From Apoda limacodes (Eukaryota; Arthropoda; Insecta; Lepidoptera; Limacodidae), in contig OX291551.1 in the NCBI GenBank assembly GCA_946406115.1, positions 9,424,001-9,488,000 of the forward strand: a stretch of 64,000 nucleotides of DNA, written 5' to 3'. The position numbers and the translations under genes were made by a program. The notes under the pieces are model-generated. The model was given only the letters and a program-made list of their open reading frames with translations, did no database searches and was not told where the DNA came from. This document shows, piece after piece, positions 56,961 to 64,000 of the stretch; the stretch's first letter is position 1, and the number at the start of each line of letters is the position of its first letter.

Positions 56961-57711
56961 TTGAAGTGTAACATCATGCACAATGTTATCGTGATTACAA
57001 TAAAAGAGCTTGCTACGAGTATATGCTATATACACTAATTCCTCATTATTTTAGGAGTAATTGGGACAGGCTTACATACCCTAATAATAACTAACTAATA
57101 GGAAATTACGAAAACTTTAAAGGAAAGCTACTACATATTACCTAGAATCAACTTATCTTCTATGTAAATACCAGCAGCACAACTATTACAGTTCTTTCTT
57201 TATTCTATTTTTTGTGTGAGGGACTTTCTTAACTCTAATTTTCTGGAGAGACCGCTGACTGGGCACCTTTCAAATGAAGCTATGTAATTTCCAATCAGAC
57301 GGTCGGCTACCTCTCACCCTCATGGTCAGGCGACTGATTGGAAAAGGAGAGTCAGCATGACGAGCGCCTATACAGTCGCATAATAGAGATACAAGTGTGC
57401 TACAACATCTGATTTTCACAACTTAAGCCAAGTAAAATTCTATTGTGAAAATAAGATATACCAATGTCTGATTTTGGTCTGTAAAATTTTAGAAACCAGA
57501 AAAGATGATGTCAACTCAAAATTCACATGTCATGACGTCGGGCGGTAACTTACATGCCAAAAATTAACATGCCCCGATAGGTGGCACACTTAAAATACAT
57601 TAAAAAGCAGAAATTGCGTGCATTTGCTTAATTACATGCCAATCTGCCTTGCAAGAGGTAGACACCTACGCTGACTGCAAACACGTTTTTCACAACAGGA
57701 AAATCATGAAA
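56961..57711. other. No recognised gene
   Basis: A GC-richer block at 57240-57380 contains CCAATCAG and CTGATTGG about 50 bp apart. Otherwise unassigned. Confidence 0.4.
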
Positions 57712-57865
57712 AATATTTAAAGTTAATTGAATAGTGTTATATTAGGCGCGTTTTGTTAGCAGCTTTAATACGTTTATGTCATAATCCAGAAAAGTTAAAA
57801 ATAAATAATGTCTATAGTTGGGTTATTAATAGTAAGGGTATTATATAAATTGTGTCGATAAACAT
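57712..57865. repeat. Inverted repeat A, right copy
   Basis: Reverse-complement partner of 56173-56327. Confidence 0.9.
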
Positions 57866-57938
57866 AACGCAACTATTAATACTTGCATCATAATGCGTAG
57901 CTATAAAACATACCGTAGAAACAATACCTAAATACGCA

Positions 57939-58001
57939 CAATAAGATGCTACCTGCATGCCCGTATTTGTGGCGTTTATTGTACCTACATATATTATTAT
58001 A
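57939..58001. repeat. Inverted repeat B, right copy
   Basis: Reverse-complement partner of 56770-56828. It lies only 73 bp from A here, against 442 bp on the left, and in the opposite relative order. Confidence 0.88.
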
Positions 58002-58066
58002 GCTACTCTTACAACCTAAGTTCGGCCACATTTACCTGTGCTGATGAAATAAAGGATGTTCAAAAT

Positions 58067-58760
58067 ACAAAATAAGTCTATTCATGTAACTGTGTGGAAC
58101 AGTGTGTTCATAATTATTTGCTAAAATACACAATGCAGTTTGCCTCATTAATAATTTATTTTTTAATAATAATATAGAAATTTTAATAATTTTATTATAG
58201 TTTATTTATCATTCGTAAACTTCAGTTTTTACATAAAAAAAATATCATTAGAACATACCTATATAACCTAATATATTTTCTATTTTAATACAACTTTCAA
58301 TTTTAAATAACAATGACTAATAATGCCTTGTTTTGTTTACGATTTAGAACATTCTTTACTGTATCGGCCAGTAAAGAATGTTCTAAATCGTAAACAAAAG
58401 AAGGCATTATTAGTCATTGTAATTATATGTTATTAGCCTAATGTCGGCTGTGTCAGTTCGGCCGCTCCAAAATGTTAGTTATATTTTTTAAAAGACTATA
58501 AAAGTCACGGCCGAAATTATGCTGCTCTAACAGAAAAACAGTAGTTCAAATACTAAATAAGTCTATTCATGTAACTGTGTAGAACAGTGTGTTTATATTT
58601 TTTTTGCTGTAAAACACAATGCTGTTTATCACATTAAAACTAGTTACCGTTGGAAATTTCAACTATTTATTTTATTTTATTTATTATTGGTCAATTTTCA
58701 AATAATAAGAAAAACAAGAATACATATATAACCTAATACGATTTCTATTTTAAAAGGTAT
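58067..58760 (+). repeat. Diverged tandem duplication, about 485-bp period
   Basis: 58067-58142 and 58552-58627 share 'AATAAGTCTATTCATGTAAC' plus TGTGT(G/A)GAACAGTGTGTT. 58258-58290 and 58722-58752 share 'ATATAACCTAATA' and 'TTTCTATTTTAA'. The long hairpin 58311-58419 lies in the first unit only. Confidence 0.7.
58311..58419. repeat. Hairpin with 50-bp stem, one mismatch, 9-nt loop
   Basis: 58311-58360 and 58370-58419 are reverse complements with a single mismatch (CCTTGTTTTG against CAAAAGAAGG). The loop is GTATCGGCC. No frame. The stem is far more perfect than a usual animal pre-miRNA, so a recent foldback or snap-back duplication is likelier. Confidence 0.95.
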
Positions 58761-58847
58761 TATAAAGAGATCTTATGATTTTTATGTAAAAACTGAAGTT
58801 GAAGTTGACGTAAGAGTAAAAGAAGGTTGTATTATGGGAATGTTACA

Positions 58848-58905
58848 AGCGTCCATAGACTATGGTGACCGCTGACCATCAGGCGGACCGTCGGCTTGTT
58901 TGACG
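58848..58905 (+). repeat. Jockey-like LINE 3' UTR scrap
   Basis: 'ACAAGCGTCCATAGACTATG' plus GTGACCGCTGACCATCAGGCGG matches 20678-20720. Confidence 0.7.
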
Positions 58906-59129
58906 ATTTTTAATATATAATATTTAATTTATTTTTTAATATTTAAAAAAAATTTAATACCTACTGTTCTATTATTTTTACTTAGGATAGGAATAATTGG
59001 ATATCTCTTTCAAGACTTTCAATCTTAGTGACATATTGTTCACAGTAGACGTCCTTACAATTATTTTGAAAAATAGATATCATACGGCAAATTTTTAAAT
59101 AGGTAAGTATTCATTATAAAAATCCAAAC

Positions 59130-59490
59130 TAATATTATAAATGCGAAAGTAAATCTGTCTGTTTGTACCTCTTCACGCTTAAACATCAGTACTGATTAAG
59201 ATGAAATTTAGCATGGAGATAGTTTGACTCCCGAGAAAGGACATAGGCTACTTGAAAACGTCAAGTGTGAGTTGGTTTTTTTTTAATTAAGGAGTTTCCG
59301 TTGAAATCTTACATCTATAACCGAATTCAGGGCGGAAGGAACTGCGGTCAAATTTGGCATGGAGATAGTTTGAGTCCCGAAGAAGGACATAAGCTACTTG
59401 AAAACGTCAAGTGTTAGACGTTTTTTTTTTCTATAAGTGAGGAGTTGTCGTTGAAATTCTACACCGATAACGCGGGCAAAAGCTAGTATT
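59130..59490 (+). mobile_element. Helitron-like element with internal duplication
   Basis: Left end 'ACTAATATTATAAATGCGAA', right end 'CGCGGGCAAAAGCTAGTATT'. The segment 'GCATGGAGATAGTTTGA' to 'CTTGAAAACGTCAAGTGT', its T-run and the following GGAGTT occur twice (about 59206-59348 and 59353-59480), so it is about 150 bp longer than its relative at 42311-42536. Confidence 0.75.
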
Positions 59491-59624
59491 ATATAAGTGT
59501 AACTTACTCATGATCCTGTCTGATCGAGGGTCAATAAATTGCAAATCAAATGGTTACACTTTTAATTTTATTACCTACTATTATGTTGCACGCTCTAGGC
59601 AGTGCTCTTTATAGGTATTACTAG

Positions 59625-60355
59625 CTGAGTCCGAGTCGCAGTCGTTGACAGTTTTTCTTTTATAAAAAACTTGCCCTAACACTATCAAACATAACAAAAA
59701 AATTACTAGAATTGGTCCAGCCGTCTTCGAGTTTTCCTTAGTGTGCGAGTCCGACTCGAACTTGACCCTGGCCGACACGCACTTGACCCTTTTTCTTTCT
59801 CAGAAACCTTCGCCGGTGTGTGCAAAACAACTTACCAAAATTCCATTATAACCGTTTTCCCCTATATGCGCGAGCCTGACTCGCACTTGACCCTGTCAGA
59901 TTCGCACTTGCCCTTTTTTTTCTTTCTCGGAAACTTACCCGGCGTGTACATAACAACTTACCAAAATTTTATTAAAATCGGTTTAAAATCGGTTTACTCT
60001 TAGTGCGCGAGTCCGCCTTGCAATTGACCGTTTTTTTCTTTCATAAAAATCTTGCCATAGCACTATAAAATACAACAAAAAAATTATCCGAATCGGTCCA
60101 GCCGTCTTCGAGTTTTCCTAAGTGCGCGAGTCCGACTCGCACTTGACGGTTTTTTTTTTATAAAAACCTTGCCCTAAGACTAACAAATACAAAAATAAAA
60201 TTACCCGAATTGGTCCTGCCGTCTTCGAGTTTTCCGTAGTGAGCGAGTCCGTCTCGCACTTGACCGTTTTTTTCTTTCATAAAAACCTTGCTCTAACACT
60301 AATAAACACAACAAAAAAAAATACCCGAATTGGTCCAGCCGTCTTCGAGTTTCGC
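59625..60355 (+). repeat. Six-unit tandem array of about 118 bp
   Basis: Units start near 59625, 59741, 59869, 60003, 60121 and 60239; the last starts are exactly 118 bp apart. A typical unit has GCGAGTCCGACTCGCACTTG, a T-run, CATAAAAACCTTGCCCTAAC and GGTCCAGCCGTCTTCGAG. The first block is the terminal block of the GGGTTCCGTACC family. The second and third units have a different interior (GTGTG(T/C)..AACAACTTACCAAAATT). Frames at 59581-60003 are by-products. Confidence 0.88.
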
Positions 60356-60387
60356 GCTTAGCAACAAATTTTGCGATTCATTTTTAG

Positions 60388-60935
60388 TCCATTGAAATGT
60401 TACATGAGCTTTGCATTTGTTAGAGGACGCAATTTTATTTTTGGGACATGTGTGGGGGGGGTCAATAGAAGCTTAACCTCAAGTTTGAGGGAATAAATAA
60501 TGAAATTAAAAAAATTACAGATAAAAATTTTCCTCAAAAGATCATCTACAAGATTGGTCTGAGGTAACTTTTTTGTAAAATGTATAAAAAAAAGTTATAG
60601 AGCAAAAAAGAAAATTTTTATAAAAATTTTCTTACTTTTTTGCTCATAACTTCTTTAATTTTTAATTAAGGGCAAAAAGTTATGAAACATATTTGTAGGC
60701 AGAACAATTTGCTACAAATTATGTCTACGAATTTTTTGTAGGACGCATAGTTTCCGAGATATCGCGAAAAAAGTGTTTTCTCCTCCTTTTTCAAGATGGT
60801 GGCCGGATGACAAGGGTGGCGATCCCTCAAACTTGAGGTAAAGCTACTATTGACCCTCCACACATGTCCCAAAAATATAATTGCGTCCTCTAACAAATGC
60901 AATATTCGGTCCTTAAATTGTAACATTTTAATGGA
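60388..60935. mobile_element. Foldback element with long TIRs and a central palindrome
   Basis: Outer words TCCATTGAAATGTTAC and GTAACATTTTAATGGA mark the ends. Arms 60412-60491 and 60824-60901 are about 80 bp, some 93% identical in reverse complement (TGCATTTGTTAGAGGACGCA, GGGACATGTGTGG, CTCAAGTTTGAGGG). At the centre 60592-60620 and 60621-60652 form a second inverted repeat with no loop (AAGTTATAGAGCAAAAAAG / CTTTTTTGCTCATAACTT-like). No transposase. The 86-codon minus frame 60666-60926 is incidental. Confidence 0.85.
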
Positions 60936-60939
60936 ATAT

Positions 60940-61270
60940 TTTATTTATATAGATTACGCTAACCACCTACCTAGTCAAAGGTCAAAAAAATTTAATCAAC
61001 TTGCTGCGCACCGAAACATGCAACAGTGATATTTTCGTAATTGTTTCCTTACGTTCCTTACGTCAAACGCAATACAAGTGAAGATTCGCTCACGGACGGC
61101 CCGCGACTGATTTTGGCTGCTACCTGTTGTTTGTCAAGCGACCCAGCATCATGATAGAATTCGATTTTTGCAAATTTGACTAATGATTTTTGTGTTTCGA
61201 ATTATTGCGTTTATTCATTTAATTTCGTAAGAATGACAGTAAAGTTTTTTTATTTAGAAAATTTATTATA
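60940..61270. other. No recognised feature
   Basis: Unassigned. Contains a short direct repeat CCTTACGTTCCTTACGT. Confidence 0.4.
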
Positions 61271-61273
61271 TTA

Positions 61274-61433
61274 TCTAGGTCTGTGGTGCTTTTAAATTTT
61301 CGGAAACGTTTTTGTTATAGTGTATAATAAGCACGAAGTTGCAGCTGTTTTGACCATAAATTACAAGTTTTTGCACTCTAATAATTTTAGAACTACACAA
61401 TTTAACGTAAAACTGAAACACCACAGACCTAGA
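61274..61433. mobile_element. Small MITE, 160 bp
   Basis: TCTAGGTCTGTGGTG at the left and CACCACAGACCTAGA at the right are perfect 15-bp inverted ends. There is no internal frame worth naming, and the target duplication is unclear. Confidence 0.7.
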
Positions 61434-62205
61434 TATTAGTTGTCTGGTCTTGTTTAAACAAAAAACATTGAGTTTAAGGGATTGATATTCATCAGAGGAG
61501 AAAAATCCTATTGTATGGAGCACGCTGCGAATCCTATACTCTTAAGGAACTCATGGCAACACGATATACTAAGTAATGAAAAGTTAAACAACATCGGACA
61601 TGATCACTCATTAGATGGATGACTTTTTTAGATGTTTTGTTCGTAAATTATATGATAGTACGAAACCCCGATAATTGATCGATTTTTTTGGCAAAACGGC
61701 ACCTTTGTAAGGCAAATAAATAACTAAAATATATTTTTAAAACCAAAACTAAGTTTTCATTACTATCCAAAAAATGATCGCTTGCATAAATATTTATGTC
61801 GTAATCGTATTTCAGTTCTAAGAGAATGTACTGTCGTAAAAGCGTTGTGCTACAAATTCATACGTTGCTTCATTTAAATTCCTGCGATCGCACACAAAGA
61901 TTCAAACTTTGCAGACAAATTCGATCTGCTGGTAACTGTACCAAGTATTGTGAAACGATTTCATTAAAAGTTTGGCCATGCTGAAACGCAACTGTATTTA
62001 CGACTTTGCTAACCCGCGTAAAAATAAACATACGTACATACATGTATAGCTAAAGCATACTAAAATGTAGCTCACCTTTTATAAACTGACGAGTAAAATA
62101 AAGACAATATTTCATAAACTAGTAAAGGTAGCTTCATGGTACAAAAACCATATTAAAAATTGGTTGAGCGGCAAGTGCCGCACATGCAACATCTCTTGAG
62201 AAAAA
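61434..62205. other. No recognised feature
   Basis: AT-rich, unassigned. Confidence 0.4.
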
Positions 62206-62209
62206 TTCT

Positions 62210-62645
62210 TTTAAAAAAAAAAAATTACGTCATATTGGATCCGCCATTTTGAATTCTAAAAATCTGATTAAAAGTTCGAAATTAGCACCCTCGAAAACCT
62301 TTTACTACCCCTCGATACATGAAATTATACATGAAATTTATGTTGCGTGCATAAAAAAGTCAGTTTTTCACGGATAAAAAACGAACCGCTGGACCGATTT
62401 ATTTCAGACTCCTTTCAGATCTAAGTCATGACGTGGCGTATCGATTGATATGTCATCGGAGCGATTCGGTCCAGTAGTTGTTGAGGAATTGAAAGCCAAA
62501 ATATGTCTACAAACATACGTACACACACACACACACAGACAAAACTCTAAAAATGATTGCAAATGATTCTCCAAGTCTTGAAACGTAAAGAAAACACAAA
62601 ATTTTCTATTTTCGGACCTATTCCAATAACTTCTCAAGAGAAGTT
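62210..62645 (+). repeat. Interspersed repeat 'CGGTCCAGTAGTTG'-type
   Basis: 'AACGAACCGCTGGACCGATT', 'GGAGCGATTCGGTCCAGTAG' plus TTGTTGAGG, and a short CA run resemble known lepidopteran repeat wording. The 77-codon minus frame at 62404-62637 reads through it. Confidence 0.45.
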
Positions 62646-62859
62646 AAAAAGAGTTTATTATTACAAACAAATAATGAAATAAGTGATTAAATACGCTTCA
62701 ATGTTCCTTTGACTTAGAACTACGATTTAGACTAGATCACGTTAAAACGACCTTTTTGAGCAAATTTTGTGGCTGAACTATAGCATCTCAAGGATTGAAA
62801 TAGTTATTTGTTATGCAAGGCTGGAAAGCTGCTTTTTGGCGTGAGTGCCTATATTAAAT

Positions 62860-62990
62860 ACCAAACAAGCGAAGGATCCGAAGATTCAACCCACGAGCGA
62901 AGCGACTGGTTCCAAAATTGAATCCTGGGCAAAGGAGGGATTCTAAGGCACGAAGCCCAAAAACACAATTTTTTAACTCACTACAGAGAG
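62860..62990 (+). repeat. Copy of the repeat at 48650-48800
   Basis: 'CCCACGAGCGAAGCGACTGG', 'TGAATCCTGGGCAAAGGAGG' and 'GGCACGAAGCCCAAAA' follow the same order, with moderate divergence. Confidence 0.5.
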
Positions 62991-63174
62991 GAAAATATAT
63001 ACAAGATACAAGAAAAAGAATAATTAAATTACTTATGCATGGAACAAGTTCACCTATATTAAATAGTTTAATTAATTAATGATAACATGATAGCAATATC
63101 TGAAATAGGTTGAGCACTTTGTGTATATTTGCACGTAGTCAACAAATCGCACGCTCAGAAGTACTTACCTTTTT

Positions 63175-63330
63175 TCGCGGGTAAACTTTAGAACATTTTG
63201 ATATAAGTGCGGTAAGTCGAAAATAACAGCCGAGGCGATATTGCTAGCCCGAGCCGTAGGCGACGACTTATAAAATATTTGCGAGGAAATAAATAAAACT
63301 CGGACTTTCTTAAACGAATTAATCTTTAAT
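63175..63330. repeat. Repeat segment downstream of the recombinase pseudogene
   Basis: 'CGCGGGTAAACTTTAGAACA', 'GTGCGGTAAGTCGAAAATAA' plus CAGCCGAGGCGATATTGC is wording I associate with a frequent lepidopteran repeat. It lies just past the 3' end of the recombinase frame, so it may be the terminal region of the same element; this is unproven. Confidence 0.4.
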
Positions 63331-63427
63331 CACTTGTTAAGGCAGTTAGAAAAATTTGAACAATATGTAAAATTGATTATTACGTTGCCATTCGGCATTT
63401 TTAATGTTGTCAAGTTATTTTTATTAG

Positions 63428-64000
63428 TTACAATTTCACCAGTCTCTCTTTCGCTCTCTTGAGTGAAGTATGAGAAACGAGACCACAGAGTTCTGCAGTC
63501 GGTGGCGGTGACGGAAGCGGCTGCGGCGGCAGCAACGATGCTGGAATGTACGCGTGTGTGCTCGTAGATGGTCGATAGTCAACACTTGGCTCTAAATTTA
63601 TATTCCTTGTAATGCGAGAGCTAATTGCTTCTTTATTTTTCATCGAGTCATCTATGTAGCCCTTGGCTTCACTGTTCGACCGCCACCCTCCGTGGCGTTT
63701 TAGTGTCAATAAGTTCGCACCTGAATCGGAGAGCAATGTAGCCGAGGACCTTCTGAAACTGTGTCCTGTGTATTCATGTGGATCATTCAAATTTATTTAT
63801 TTATGCCAATGGGTTGTCTAGTGCATTTTCCATTTTGGTAATTTTGAAAAAATCTGTTAGACATCGCTTTTGTTGAACGAAGCGCTTCGTATTTCTTCAC
63901 TATGTCGTGAAAACGCCCCTGTATAACGATCTTAGAATTTTATTTCTTGTGTTTTTGACCTGGACAAGAAGAACCCGCCCATGGTTCTCGACATCATTAG
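63428..64000 (-). pseudogene. Tyrosine recombinase of a Crypton/DIRS-like transposon, broken, 5' part outside the window
   Basis: The minus strand encodes the C-terminal catalytic half of a tyrosine recombinase, which cuts and rejoins DNA through a covalent 3'-phosphotyrosine. The frame 63428-63796 has EYTGHSFRRSSATLL (H-x-x-R box), LKRHGGWRSNSEAKGYIDDS (Trp in the His/Trp position, nucleophile Tyr nine residues later) and a Pro-rich tail ending KERLVKL. Further upstream other frames hold HDIVKKYEALR and FFQNYQNGKCTRQPIGINK (about 63801-63910), and before that HGRVLLVQVKNTRNKI (about 63935-63985). Between GINK and the H-x-x-R box roughly 14 codons are lost with a frame change near 63797-63801. 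A second frameshift lies near 63920. All three C-terminal catalytic positions seen are conserved, but the gene is dead. The first catalytic Arg lies past 64000. The YR class is firm; Crypton against DIRS/Ngaro cannot be decided without the rest. Confidence 0.87.

Noticed and set aside
58311..58419. microRNA precursor
   Set aside because: The stem is nearly perfect over 50 bp with a small loop and no typical bulges. A foldback or snap-back origin fits better, and no expression evidence is available.

Overview
The window looks like repeat-dense, AT-rich, non-coding nuclear DNA from a moth or butterfly (Lepidoptera). This rests on my recognising several interspersed-repeat families typical of lepidopteran genomes: short Helitron-like elements ending in AAAGCTAGT, a family starting GGGTTCCGTACC and ending near CTCGCACTTGGCC, tRNA-derived SINEs with 'CACCCAGACT'-type bodies, and LINE 3' ends with TTTGAC or TTTGAATT tails. 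No database search was possible. I found no intact host protein gene, no full-length autonomous transposon, no intact tRNA or rRNA gene and no TTAGG telomere array. The coding sequence I recognise belongs to degraded mobile elements.

Layout. 1-465 is the antisense 3' part of an RTE-type LINE. 0.5-11.3 kb holds Helitron-like copies, a diverged tandem duplication (5.8-6.2 kb), a 2.4-kb composite Helitron-like element (8.1-10.5 kb) with other repeats nested in it, and a GT microsatellite lying within a tandemly repeated unit. 12.7-13.6 kb and 48.9-49.7 kb each pair a GGGTTCCGTACC repeat with a CR1/Jockey-type LINE end. 14.24-14.87 kb is a 34-unit minisatellite made of 19- and 18-bp units, with a higher-order repeat. 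17.7-20.8 kb has two LINE C-terminal fragments, one with an open frame of 157 codons, and a foldback with perfect 38-bp arms. 22.9-23.1 kb holds a 5S-rRNA-derived repeat. 25.8-26.9 kb has two more inverted repeats. 30.2-36.6 kb is bracketed by a 1-kb inverted duplication around a 4-kb spacer, which contains a MITE nested in a LINE tail and a minisatellite.

40-45 kb carries more LINE tails, including one LINE inserted in another. 51.7-52.1 kb is a SINE followed by an abnormal tail-to-tail LINE junction. 53.4-54.3 kb is a short-TIR element. 56-59 kb is a mosaic of direct and inverted duplications around a long TA array, including a 50-bp-stem hairpin. 59.6-60.9 kb has a six-unit tandem array of repeat ends and a double-palindrome foldback. 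63.4-64.0 kb is the C-terminal half of a broken Crypton- or DIRS-like tyrosine recombinase that runs off the right edge.

The elements do not form a pathway. Together they record repeated insertion, nesting, inversion and tandem amplification in intergenic or intronic DNA. Boundaries of old copies are approximate, usually within 10-30 bp.
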